64,000 nt of DNA from Varibaculum vaginae (lineage in GTDB: Bacteria; Actinomycetota; Actinomycetes; Actinomycetales; Actinomycetaceae). Position numbers and translations under genes: made by a program. Position 1 is the stretch's first letter. The number at the start of each line of letters is the position of its first letter. A model generated the notes under the pieces. The model did no database searches, had not been told where the DNA came from, and was given only the letters and a program-made list of their open reading frames with translations. Where the stretch lies: positions 85,539-149,538 of the forward strand of contig NZ_UWNY01000003.1 in the NCBI RefSeq assembly GCF_900604285.1, written 5' to 3'. Shown in pieces: positions 47,572-55,877 of this stretch.

Positions 47572-47811
47572 TTACGTCCGCTCGTGTTCCTCCTGGTTCG
47601 CCGACTGGACTTCGCAAATATCGGCGATGTCGCAGTCGAGTGCTTCACAGATGCGGGCAAGAACGTCAGTGGTGACGTTGCCTCCGCGTCCGAGTTTCGC
47701 GATGGTTGTTGCACTTAGCCCAGTTAGCTTGGCTAGGTCGGTTTTGTTCATACCTTTATCAATCAGGAGTTTCCATAGCGGGTTGTAAGACATACGTAGG
47801 TTATTTGGCAT
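47572..47811 (-). CDS. XRE-family HTH regulator
   Basis: This 79-aa protein is one Cro/C1-type helix-turn-helix domain (KTDLAKLTGLSATTIAKLGRGG, with the recognition helix in SATTIAKL, and VLARICEALDCDIADIC after it). The ATG at 47811 has GGAG 7 bases upstream and overlaps the end of the ATPase gene by 11 bases, so it is the last gene of the ABC-3C operon. It ends 68 bases before the type I hsdM start. It could regulate its own operon, the type I operon, or both. A shorter start at 47793 is possible. Confidence 0.85.
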   Translation of the reverse strand: MPNNLRMSYNPLWKLLIDKGMNKTDLAKLTGLSATTIAKLGRGGNVTTDVLARICEALDCDIADICEVQSANQEEHERT

Positions 47812-49696
47812 GTGGGGACTCCGTTTCTTCGTTGGCTGGGGTGCTAATGATATCGGTATCTGTAAGGCCAACAAGGAAGCCGTAGCGACCTTCGTTGATC
47901 TTCTTAGTGAATCGGATGATATTAGCTTTGTCTTGTATGATCGAAATGTCGGCCATAGTCTTCGGGTTATCGACAATGATGATTTGGCCTTTGCCCGGGT
48001 AGAGAGTGAAATACTCGTAGACCGCTTCGGGGATCTTATCGTAGTAGATCTTTAGGTCGGGGTTTTCTTGCGGGTCATCAAAGCCAACTAGAGGCTTGTC
48101 GATAACTAGTAGACTCGGATTGTGTTTGCTGTGTATTGAAGCAAAGAAGTCACGAAGTGATAGCAACATTCCCGTGTTGATAAGGGAGCGGTAGCCGTGT
48201 CCTTGATCCTTCTTGGTTTTCTTGTTCACTACCGCGTCGAATGTTTCTTTGCTCAAGTAGGCTTCCTTCAGATCTGGGTAGGCGAAAGCTCCCAGCGTAT
48301 TCAGTAGATAGCCAGAGAAGATTCCCCAGAACTCTTCGGGGAGGATCCGTTCCACGCCAAGGTCTGGTTTGTCGAATTTTATGGCTTCTTTCTGGCGGAT
48401 TTCATCTTCGATGTCTTTTTTGCGTTCAAGTAGTTGTTCGCGTTCTGTTTTCAATTCGATGGTCGCCTTGTAGTCAGCGATTTGTTGTTTCAGTTCGATG
48501 AATCGTGGCTGTAGCTTTTTGGCAATGAAAACAGCGACGCGAGTGGCTTCCTGCCGAAGAGTATCCCGTTTCGCCAGTAAGGGCTGCTCTTCTTTTGCCA
48601 GACCTACGAGTGTGTCTTCCAGCCCTGCCAACCGCTGAACAAGCACGCGTTTTTCAGCTTGGGTAGTGGGTGTGAAGTGCTCTTGAGCATCCTCAGGAAC
48701 AGCCTGCCCACACACAGGGCAGTTCGCTGGTGCGGGGTGTCTATCTGTGAGTTCATGACCAGCTTCGATGAACTCTAGTCGTTCAATCTTTGCGCGATAC
48801 GAGGTGCCTAGGTCTTCGTATTGGCTGCGCAGCATTTGTATCTCAGCTAGACTAGCGTTGACTGAGCTAATTTCTTGCATAAGTTGTTGGCTGCGCGCGG
48901 TGTGCTGGTCAAGTTGTTGACTAACTGCTTGTGCTTCGACGCTGAACTGGTTGATTTTTGCTACGAGCTGTTCCTCACTAGTAGCTGTCAGAATCTTTTC
49001 TATGTCTTGGATTCGGGTATCAATCTGAGTCGGTAGGGGACGTAGATATTCGACGATTGTTTTGGTTTTCAGCTTTTTAGCTTTTACGTTCTCTTCTTCT
49101 GCGTACTTGGCGTAGTTAACGCCATTGATTAGTGCGGTTAGCGCTGTTTGTGCCGGAAGGGGAGAGTTTTAGTCGGGGTTGAGAAGGATTGATGTTTCGC
49201 TTCCGATACGTCCCTCGTTGGCGAATAACAGGTGCCAGAATGTACGCCAGGTTAATCCTTGTGTTTTCAGATCAGCGCTAGCTAGAAGTTTGTACTCTTC
49301 TGGGTGGTCAAATCCTATAAGCCATAGCAATACATCAGCCACGGTGGGGGTTGTCTTTGTTCTGCCACGAGCCTTACATCGGCTGACAGGAACACGCGGG
49401 TCTGTAGATGAAACTTCCAGCGTATTGTGTCCCGTCCCTATTGGTCGGGTGAGTTCCACTAGACCTCGTGCTGTTTTGATAGTTAGCCGCACATGAGTGT
49501 AACCCATTGATTCGGTTATAGGCAGTTTGTCGGGATCCGCGCCAAGAGCGTAGTCCAATGTTTTCAAAATCCACGTCTTGCCGGTGTTAGAAGGACCGTA
49601 GATGACATTCAATCCAGGCTTAAACGTTATGGATGAGTCTTTTTCACGCTCGTAAGCGATAACAGTGAGGCTGGAAAGCCAGAAGGATGGTTTCAT
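47801..49696 (-). pseudogene. SMC/Rad50-like ABC ATPase of an ABC-three-component system, split by one in-frame TAA
   Basis: The 631-codon frame is continuous except for a TAA at 49169-49171. The N-terminal half (175 codons) starts with MKPSFWLSSLTVIAYERE and has the P-loop NVIYGPSNTGKTWILKTLD. After the stop, the same frame goes on with coiled-coil sequence, a zinc-hook-like NCPVCGQ near the hinge, more coiled coil, and the ABC C-terminal half with Walker B LLVIDKPLVGFDDP. I checked the codons between the two listed open frames and found no other stop. No ribosome site precedes the ATG at 48880. The ATPase is therefore probably inactive unless the codon is read through. Its ATG overlaps the MC2 stop (ATGA). 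Confidence 0.8.
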
Positions 49697-50136
49697 ACGT
49701 TTCTCCTCGCCTTGTCATCAATCATGGCGCTCAACCACGCTTCAAGATTCTTCTCGCCTGCTTGTTCTAATATTTCCCGGCAACTAGCGAAATAGTCGGC
49801 CGCGTAAGAGCCTGGTAGACGGTTGGCGACTTGCTGACCGCTATCAGTAAGGAAATAAAAGTATCCGTTAGGCCTCAGCACTAGCTGCGTGAGGCCTTTT
49901 AGGGTGAGTTGTTTTATGGCTTCTTCTGTCAGGTTCCAGCGGGCATCAAATTCGGTTTTAGCGAATCTGTGATCTCCATTCAAGTTACGGTCATCAAGCC
50001 CGTATGCTTTCGCATTGACAGCTACCATATCGATACCGGCAATCTGATAGACCGATGCGGGTTCTCCCAGTGCCGCTAATAGCAGGAGCGCGCGCAAGGA
50101 TGTTTCGTATGGGGTGTCGAGATTCGAGTGAAGCAT
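49693..50136 (-). CDS. ABC-three-component system middle component (MC2-like)
   Basis: This ~147-aa protein matches the MC2 pattern as I know it from the family: an N-terminal NTPYE-type helix (LDTPYETSLRALLLLAALGEP), GIDMVAVNAKAYGLDDRNLNGD, a winged-helix-like AIKQLTLKGLTQLVL with GYFYFLTDSGQQVANRL, and YAADYFASCREI. Middle components link the ABC ATPase to the effector in these conflict systems. I place the start at 50136, six bases after GGGTGAG; ATGs at 50142 (overlapping the upstream TGA) and 50151 are alternatives. It sits between the other two components. Confidence 0.72.
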   Translation of the reverse strand: MLHSNLDTPYETSLRALLLLAALGEPASVYQIAGIDMVAVNAKAYGLDDRNLNGDHRFAKTEFDARWNLTEEAIKQLTLKGLTQLVLRPNGYFYFLTDSGQQVANRLPGSYAADYFASCREILEQAGEKNLEAWLSAMIDDKARRNV

Positions 50137-50138
50137 GG

Positions 50139-51113
50139 TCATCTCACCCATTTGAATCGGTTTTGGTTAACGAGCTGGTGGCAAGCCCCTTTGCGAACCC
50201 ACACGGTTACTAGGTTATGGATCTGGGCTAGAGAAACCCCATCGAGGGGCAGGTTCGTTGCTTGAGTAAGGGTCTTCAAAAGTCGTTCCATCCCGTTCGG
50301 ATGCGGAAAAAGATAAGTATCCATGACGCCTTGATCCATATGTTCTAGGAAAGCGTCGTAAACGCTGCGTCCGTCGTTGATTTTGTGCCATGTGACGTCT
50401 TTAGCCCATTCGGCGCTATAGAAAGCTTTACGTTGCTCTGCGAAATGTCTCGTGTACTCAGACGGTATATCTTTTACGTCCGGTGCCTTAAGCCCCAACG
50501 CCTCACAATAGGCAGCGGTAAGAGCCTTCACGTATGTCAGCTCACTGTCAGCTATTTCCTCGGGCACCGGCTGTTTCTCAGGCATGTCCCCTTGCTCTTC
50601 AACTAGATGCAGTTTGCCTGTGACTGGGTGAATAAACGGGATCCCTTGTTGCTCCAACTTGATGATGTTCGAAATCTCCGCAGGAAGCACTGCGTCAGCG
50701 TGCCCAGCTGCCTGTTTGAAAACGTTATACAACAACACGCCAAGCTGAGAACCAACATTGCCTTTATTGATTGCAGGGGCTATTTGGTGCAGCAGCGCAG
50801 CAGTGTCGATGAGAGCCTGTTCTTCATAGGCGTCAACGAAATTCTCTGCAAACCTAACCGGCTCCCACCTGCCTGTTATCTCGCTGGCTGTCGGCTCGGA
50901 GACCGCCCTTGACCCGTTTGCGTAGGCCTTCCACGTGGAACTCTTTACGATATCGAGCGCAGTCTGTTCTATTTCTCTGCCGCCGCTAACTTTTTTCTCT
51001 GGTCGAAGCCCCATGTCAATTAGTCCGGCTGCGAAAAGCCCTAGCTTTTCTTTGCCTTTCGTCAAGGGGCGCAGTGCGTCAATCACGCACTTAAACGGGG
51101 TATCAGAACCCAC
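50139..51113 (-). CDS. ABC-three-component system C-terminal-domain component (effector side)
   Basis: This ~324-aa protein ends in a region typical of ABC-3C C-terminal domain proteins: RKAFYSAEWAKDVTWH, then YLFPHPNGMERLLKTL and the final VWVRKGACHQLVNQ...WV. The N-terminal ~200 residues are helical and carry no motif I recognise (no nuclease or protease signature seen), so the effector activity is unknown. The frame extends to 51137, but the GTG at 51113 has a perfect AAGGAGG 7 bases upstream and is the better start. It is the first gene of the operon, followed by MC2, the ATPase and the XRE gene. Confidence 0.68.
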   Translation of the reverse strand: MGSDTPFKCVIDALRPLTKGKEKLGLFAAGLIDMGLRPEKKVSGGREIEQTALDIVKSSTWKAYANGSRAVSEPTASEITGRWEPVRFAENFVDAYEEQALIDTAALLHQIAPAINKGNVGSQLGVLLYNVFKQAAGHADAVLPAEISNIIKLEQQGIPFIHPVTGKLHLVEEQGDMPEKQPVPEEIADSELTYVKALTAAYCEALGLKAPDVKDIPSEYTRHFAEQRKAFYSAEWAKDVTWHKINDGRSVYDAFLEHMDQGVMDTYLFPHPNGMERLLKTLTQATNLPLDGVSLAQIHNLVTVWVRKGACHQLVNQNRFKWVR

Positions 51114-51125
51114 CGCAATGCCTCC

Positions 51126-51155
51126 TTGTATCGCCATGTATCGCTACGTATCGCT
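51126..51155 (-). repeat. Three 10-bp direct repeats upstream of the ABC-3C operon (candidate operator)
   Basis: On the plus strand the units are TTGTATCGCC, ATGTATCGCT and ACGTATCGCT, head to tail with no gaps (consensus NNGTATCGCY). The array ends next to the AAGGAGG ribosome site of the first gene. A 10-bp period puts all three on one face of the helix, as expected for a cooperative repressor. The operon encodes its own XRE protein. Confidence 0.6.
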
Positions 51156-51519
51156 GACGCGCCGTTACCAAAAACCTCTTTTACCAAGATGAGGGATGTA
51201 GGGCGTAGCCAACGCAGAAACCACGATCCGTACTGGAAAGTAATTCTACCTGACTACTGCACATAAGCCGAGTAGTTCTTCGCGAATGCGAAGAAAAACT
51301 AGCTTGTGTTTCCTGCACTGTCACTGCCGAAGCTAAGCAGTGGCAAATCCCAGCAAATGGCTGGGAGGGCCCGCGAGTATTCAAACCTGATGCCACGGAT
51401 TCCTGCCTCACCAGAGGTTAGGAAATCGGGGCTGATGGTTCGTTTCTCGCAGGCCTGCACACATAACTGAATATTTTGCGGGCTCTCCCTCCATCGATTT
51501 CGAGGAGAGAGGGCCAGGA
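51138..51519. other. Intergenic region between the ABC-3C operon and the sigma-like gene
   Basis: About 380 bases with no gene that I can support. It contains the 10-bp repeats at its left end, an 8-bp perfect hairpin TTCTTCGC-GAAT-GCGAAGAA at 51276-51295, and a purine-rich segment near 51500 that may be the ribosome site for the next gene. Promoters for both divergent genes must lie here; I could not fix their positions. Confidence 0.5.
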
Positions 51520-52026
51520 ATGGCACAAAACGATAAACAAGATAACTACAAGGTTCCTTATCTGACTCCGAAAGGACGGTTAATCCAGCTATATGTCCCC
51601 GAGTTTCCTGATGATGATGATCTGCGTCGCCAGCTCGCTGACTTAGATAGCCGCCCGAAATGGGCACAAGCGTATTTGGATGGTGTCTATGCCGAATATC
51701 GCGAGCGGGATAATCGGCGCCGCTCTGACATTTCTGCTGATGCGATTGGCGCTGAAGGAGCTGATCATTTTGCGGCCGCTCAACCCGACCATGCCGAAAC
51801 AGTCGAATCTGGGTTAACGGTCGAGTTGCTGCTGGGGTCGCTCCCTAAACGCAAACGTGAAGTGCTCGAGCTGCATGTGCTGCAGGGATACAGGTTCACT
51901 GAAATAGCCAATGATCTGACAGCTTCTGGCAAGAGGATCAGCTCAGATGGGGTGCGTAAGCTTTGCAGGCGTGCTCTTGATGACCTGCGTAAAATAATCG
52001 AACAAAATCCAGAACGCTATATCTAG
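51520..52026 (+). CDS. Sigma-70 region 4-like DNA-binding protein
   Basis: This 168-aa protein has a C-terminal sigma region 4-type helix-turn-helix (LLGSLPKRKREVLELHVLQGYRFTEIA, then GVRKLCRRALDDLRKI), but no region 2, so it is not a full sigma factor. The N-terminal half is acidic and unknown. Proteins of this kind are frequent next to recombinases in mobile elements, where they may regulate excision or transfer. It is the only plus-strand gene in this part and faces the recombinases tail to tail. Confidence 0.75.
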   Translation: MAQNDKQDNYKVPYLTPKGRLIQLYVPEFPDDDDLRRQLADLDSRPKWAQAYLDGVYAEYRERDNRRRSDISADAIGAEGADHFAAAQPDHAETVESGLTVELLLGSLPKRKREVLELHVLQGYRFTEIANDLTASGKRISSDGVRKLCRRALDDLRKIIEQNPERYI

Positions 52027-52097
52027 GAGCGGTAGTCATCGTTTCAGAGGGGGAGTAGTACTATCTTCTGTTTAGTTGCTAGCGTCTAGGAATTTGG

Positions 52098-52154
52098 GTG
52101 AGCACCCTTGAATCTGTGGTCGTTTTTCCGGCTTTTACATTCAAGGGTGCTCAC
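52098..52154. terminator. 16-bp perfect inverted repeat between the sigma-like gene and the recombinase
   Basis: Arms 52098-52113 and 52139-52154 are exact reverse complements over 16 bp around a 25-base loop containing a run of T. The right arm overlaps the last codon of the recombinase. It can act as a terminator for one or both convergent genes. It also lies where the attachment site of the element would be expected. Confidence 0.6.
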
Positions 52155-53731
52155 TCTAGATATTGGTTGATGCGGGTGCCGTCTTTGAAGAGGAACTCGA
52201 TTCTCCCGTCTGGGTAGACGATGGCATGGTCGGTGAGGACGTGCCAGATGCGTTCGCTGAACTCTACCACGGGTTTCCCAGATAGCTCGTCAAGTGTTTT
52301 GAGGTAGTGCCGCATGGCTGCGAGTTTTCCTTGCCGCCCGCTAATCTCCGTGCTGATCTGGTCGAAGCGCGCTGTCTCCTGCTGGAACTGCTCCTCCAGA
52401 AGCATGAAGCGTTTCTGATAGTCGGCTTGGTCTTGGAGGTCATGGGCGTTGGTCTCGATTTCTTTGGTCATCATCGCCTGTAACCCCTCGATTTTGACCG
52501 CCAACTCGCTTTGCTCGTCCTCTAGCTTGGCCGTGTCCATGACCTTGTCCAACGCGTTTTCGATACCAGCCACGATCTCGCCATGTCTGCCCAAATATGT
52601 GGCGAGAGCCTTCTGGAATGCTTCCTCGATCTCACGGCTGGATGGGTGCGGCATTGGCGAGGGGTGGGTTCGCTTGTATTTGCTATTGCATTGCCAAATG
52701 TTGGCTCGGTATTTGTCGTTTGAGTGCCACAGTTTTGACCCGTAGAAGGCTCCGCACACGCTGCACTCTAGTTTCATGGTGAACGGGTAAGAAGTGCGCT
52801 GACCTTTGCGTCTGACTAGTTCGTATTGGGTGAGATCCCAGGTTTGCGGGTCGATGATCGCTTCGTGTGAACCACTGACGTAGTATTGGGCGACTTCGCC
52901 TTCATTTCTAACCTGTTTTTTGGTGAGAAAGTCGCTGATGTATGTTTTCTGCAGCAAGGCGTCACCCTTGTATTTCTCGTTGCCGAGAATTGATTTAATG
53001 GTGGCTGAGTGCCATTTTTTACCGCGCGGATCTGGCACCGGCACACCTTCTTCCGTGAGCGTGGTGGCGATGCGTCCTGGGGTGTAGCCTGATAGGAAAA
53101 GCCTGTAGATGCGGCGGACGAGCTTGGCTTCTTCTCGGTTGATTTGGGGTCGCCCGTCGGCACCTTTGTCATAGCCCAGGAAATGCGGGTATGGCATGAA
53201 AACTTGCCCGTCTGCGAATCGTTTACGCATACCCCAGCGCACATTTTCACTAATAGAGCGGGATTCTTCTTGTGCAAGACTCGACATGATGGTGATGAGT
53301 AGTTCGCCTTTAGAATCAAGAGTCCAGATGTTTTCTTTCTCGAAAAAGATCTCTACCCCGGCTTCCTTGAGCTGTCGCACCGTGGTCAGCGAATCGACAG
53401 TGTTACGAGCGAACCTAGAGACGGACTTGGTAACGATTAGGTCAATTTGTCCATCTAGCGCGTCGGCGATCATACGCTTGAAGCCTGCACGGTATTTCGT
53501 AGAGGTGCCGGTAATTCCCTCGTCGGTGTAAATGCCTGCCAGCTGCCAGTCCTTGCGGGAATGGATAAGACCTGTATAGTAGTCGACTTGCGCCTGATAA
53601 GAGGTGGCTTGTTCTTCGCTTGCTGTCGAGACCCGGGCATAAGCCGCCACCCTACGCGTAGCTGTGGCCTGACGGGTTGCCCCTGAAGTGATAGGCCGGG
53701 TTGCCGGTATTGCGGTTACTTTCGGAGTCAC
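52151..53731 (-). CDS. Large serine recombinase (second of a tandem pair)
   Basis: This 526-aa protein has an N-terminal resolvase domain with the catalytic serine S35 in YARVSTASEEQ and the conserved arginines in VSRFARNTVD, a recombinase domain (about 185-290), a zinc ribbon (CSVCGAFYGSKLW...WQC) and a C-terminal coiled coil (about 370-470). This is the full layout of phage and ICE integrases. Its start overlaps the end of the upstream recombinase by 4 bases (ATGA). It is very likely an integrase of the adjoining prophage, possibly working together with its partner. Confidence 0.92.
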   Translation of the reverse strand: MTPKVTAIPATRPITSGATRQATATRRVAAYARVSTASEEQATSYQAQVDYYTGLIHSRKDWQLAGIYTDEGITGTSTKYRAGFKRMIADALDGQIDLIVTKSVSRFARNTVDSLTTVRQLKEAGVEIFFEKENIWTLDSKGELLITIMSSLAQEESRSISENVRWGMRKRFADGQVFMPYPHFLGYDKGADGRPQINREEAKLVRRIYRLFLSGYTPGRIATTLTEEGVPVPDPRGKKWHSATIKSILGNEKYKGDALLQKTYISDFLTKKQVRNEGEVAQYYVSGSHEAIIDPQTWDLTQYELVRRKGQRTSYPFTMKLECSVCGAFYGSKLWHSNDKYRANIWQCNSKYKRTHPSPMPHPSSREIEEAFQKALATYLGRHGEIVAGIENALDKVMDTAKLEDEQSELAVKIEGLQAMMTKEIETNAHDLQDQADYQKRFMLLEEQFQQETARFDQISTEISGRQGKLAAMRHYLKTLDELSGKPVVEFSERIWHVLTDHAIVYPDGRIEFLFKDGTRINQYLE

Positions 53732-55017
53732 TTCTTTGTTACCTCTTTTACGTCGTCCCAGGTAGGCATGGTCGCGGTTTTACCGCGCTTATAGCGCACC
53801 AAGAACTCGCGGCCATCGACCAGAATAAATGTGGCTTGTCCGGGCATGACTAGTTCGATGCGCTCAATATAGGAGTCAAAGAGCTCGTTACTAAATTCTG
53901 GTTTGTCGGTCAGTAGACAGGTGATGTGTTTGATGCGGTCTTCGCGCAGGGCACCGCCGGCACATTTGTGGGGTTTGCCTTTTGCTTTCGCTGGGCAACA
54001 CCACCCGTAGATGACCCGTTGACCCTGGGGTCGGTATTGATGGCAGCGGTTAGCTCTCCTTTGGCATGGTCCGCACCATACCCGCCCAGAAAAGACTGTC
54101 AACGTCTGATTGTGGACGCATTTCTGATTCTGCTTCGTGCGTTCAGCTAGCGCGATCTGCGCTCGCTCGAATGTTTCCTGGTCGATGATCACCGGGTTGG
54201 TGCCTTCAGCGAAAAACATGGGTGCTTGTCCGGTGTTTTTCATGCCGTGATGACCTGGGTACGGGTTAAAAGTCTTTCCGAGCAGCGTGTTTCCGGTGTA
54301 GCGCTCCTGAGACAATATCATCTTGATCGCTGCAATTGTGAACCGGCCGCCCCAATAGGCCTGCCAACCATGCGCAGCGCATTCGTCAATGATCTGAGAG
54401 TATCTGGCTCCTTGCAAGAACCGCTTATAGATGTAGCGCACGGCTTCAGCTTGGGTTTTGTTGATTATGAACTCTGTACCTGTCCAGATGTAGCCGTAGA
54501 CGCACATCTGGTTGGTCATGCCTTTCTCGAAATTCTTGCGGATACCCCACTTCACATTCTCCGAGGTTGACCAGGCTTCTTCTTGAGCAAAGGATGCCAA
54601 AATTGATAGCATTAATTCCCCATCACCAGAGAGAGTACGAATATTTTCACGTTCAAAAAACACCTCAATACCGGCCTGACGGAGGTCACGAACTATGGAG
54701 AGCAGGTCGACGGTATTGCGTGCGAATCGAGAGATCGATTTTGTTAAAATAATATCCACTTCGCCGCGTTTGCATGCCGCCAGCAAACGTTGGAAGCCGG
54801 GTCTGCTTGTGGTGGTGCCGCTGATACCAGCATCGGTATACACACCGGCGAACTGCCAGGCGGGGTTCTGCCTGATTTTTTGGTTGTAGTAGGACACCTG
54901 CGCAGACAAGGACACTGGCGTATTACCCTTGACTTCCGAGATACGTGCATAGGCGGCCACCCGCGTCCGCTTCGCTGCTGGCACAGGGGTTGGAATCCTG
55001 GTGATCTGTTTAGCCAT
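53728..55017 (-). CDS. Large serine recombinase (first of a tandem pair)
   Basis: This 429-aa protein has a resolvase domain with the catalytic serine S27 in YARISEVKG and SISRFARNTVD, a recombinase domain and a zinc ribbon (CGPCQRRANRC...CCPAK). It is shorter than its neighbour because it lacks the long C-terminal coiled coil. The ATG at 55017 has an AGGAAGAGG site upstream; the open frame continues 19 codons further. The pair looks like the double recombinases seen in some Bacillota and actinobacterial prophages. Confidence 0.9.
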   Translation of the reverse strand: MAKQITRIPTPVPAAKRTRVAAYARISEVKGNTPVSLSAQVSYYNQKIRQNPAWQFAGVYTDAGISGTTTSRPGFQRLLAACKRGEVDIILTKSISRFARNTVDLLSIVRDLRQAGIEVFFERENIRTLSGDGELMLSILASFAQEEAWSTSENVKWGIRKNFEKGMTNQMCVYGYIWTGTEFIINKTQAEAVRYIYKRFLQGARYSQIIDECAAHGWQAYWGGRFTIAAIKMILSQERYTGNTLLGKTFNPYPGHHGMKNTGQAPMFFAEGTNPVIIDQETFERAQIALAERTKQNQKCVHNQTLTVFSGRVWCGPCQRRANRCHQYRPQGQRVIYGWCCPAKAKGKPHKCAGGALREDRIKHITCLLTDKPEFSNELFDSYIERIELVMPGQATFILVDGREFLVRYKRGKTATMPTWDDVKEVTKK

Positions 55018-55070
55018 ATTCCTCTTCCTTTCACAGGTTTTTGATACGAACCAGGCATGTCTATACACGC

Positions 55071-55277
55071 TCAAAACTGCGTATTTATCCAGTCGCTTGC
55101 TGCATCATCAACCTGTCCCACAACAGGGCGGAACTCCCGATTTAGAAGCTCACGAAATTCCTCAACCTGGTGCGCCTCCAACCAATTCTCACCCAGCCAC
55201 ACAGCGGCCAGTAAGCCGCCGATCTCATAGGTTGTCTCTCGCACCATTCCCTCAGACGTGTAAGGAAACTTGCTCAT
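55071..55277 (-). CDS. Small protein of unknown function between HTH/zinc gene and recombinases
   Basis: A 68-aa protein beginning MSKFPYTSEGMVRETTYEIG. Its start overlaps the stop of the upstream gene (ATGA), so it is translationally coupled. The C-terminal half (EEFRELLNREFRPVVGQVDD) is helical. In related elements this position often carries a short SHOCT-domain protein; I cannot show that domain here. Confidence 0.6.
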   Translation of the reverse strand: MSKFPYTSEGMVRETTYEIGGLLAAVWLGENWLEAHQVEEFRELLNREFRPVVGQVDDAASDWINTQF

Positions 55278-55681
55278 GGCCGCCCACCCTTCGTGCCGAA
55301 ACGCGCACGGATATAACAACCATGGCAGCAGTACTTACGGCCTGAGTTTCCGTAGGCCTCAAATCTCACGCCACAACCCGCACAAGTGAAGGTGTAGATC
55401 GCCTTACGGTTCAGACACTGCGGGTGAGCGTGCCACCACGCCAAACGGCACTCGCTACAACAAAATCGCCTGCCCAACCCTGGAGCTTCCAATGGTGTCT
55501 GACACTGCTCGCAGACAGACGAGTTCTGAACATCGGTTTGTACTTGAATGCCTGCTCTCTGACAGATTGACTTAACCGTGTTACGAGACAAACCAAGCTC
55601 TGCCGCAATCCTGCCATAGCTGGCTCCGCGTTGACGGATTACGCAAACACGTTCACGCTGTAAATCACTGATTCTCACCAC
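55274..55681 (-). CDS. HTH plus zinc-ribbon protein of recombinase-type mobile elements
   Basis: A ~135-aa protein. An N-terminal HTH (GASYGRIAAELGLSRNTVKSIC) is followed by two cysteine clusters, CEQCQTPL...CCSECRLAWW and CAGCGVRFEAYGN...YCCHGC. The same arrangement is known from Bacillota elements, in a gene often named as sigma-70-like and located before serine recombinases. It is probably a DNA-binding regulator of the recombinase operon. A GGAGAGGAG site precedes the GTG at 55681 (or 55678); the frame upstream is not protein-like. Confidence 0.75.
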   Translation of the reverse strand: MVRISDLQRERVCVIRQRGASYGRIAAELGLSRNTVKSICQRAGIQVQTDVQNSSVCEQCQTPLEAPGLGRRFCCSECRLAWWHAHPQCLNRKAIYTFTCAGCGVRFEAYGNSGRKYCCHGCYIRARFGTKGGRP

Positions 55682-55805
55682 TATGTCTCCTCTCCTGTAC
55701 ACATGAGGAAGACCCCGACACCTCACTGGCGATAACTCTTTTGGTCCTCCATCTGTCAGGCACGAGCCCAGCTGAAACCGGACAAAGGGGAAGAAAAACG
55801 ACAAA

Positions 55806-55845
55806 AGCCCCGCTATCACCTCAAATGTGAGGCGGTAGCGGGGCT
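55806..55845 (-). terminator. Terminator after the endolysin gene
   Basis: The arms AGCCCCGCTA (55806-55815) and TAGCGGGGCT (55836-55845) pair perfectly and enclose a smaller inner CCTCA/TGAGG stem. On the minus strand the stem is followed by TTTTGTCG and T-rich sequence. It ends the lysis-gene transcript before the HTH/zinc gene. Confidence 0.8.
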
Positions 55846-55877
55846 AGTTAGTTGAGGATGAATACGTGGGCGAATTG

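Noticed and set aside
47818..47976. N-terminal extension of the XRE frame
   Set aside because: It lies in the ATPase gene in another frame; the ATG at 47811 with GGAG fits better and gives a normal 79-residue HTH protein.
51114..51137. ATG start of the first ABC-3C gene at 51137
   Set aside because: The in-frame GTG at 51113 has a perfect AAGGAGG at the right distance, and the earlier stretch is the 10-bp repeat and the ribosome site itself.
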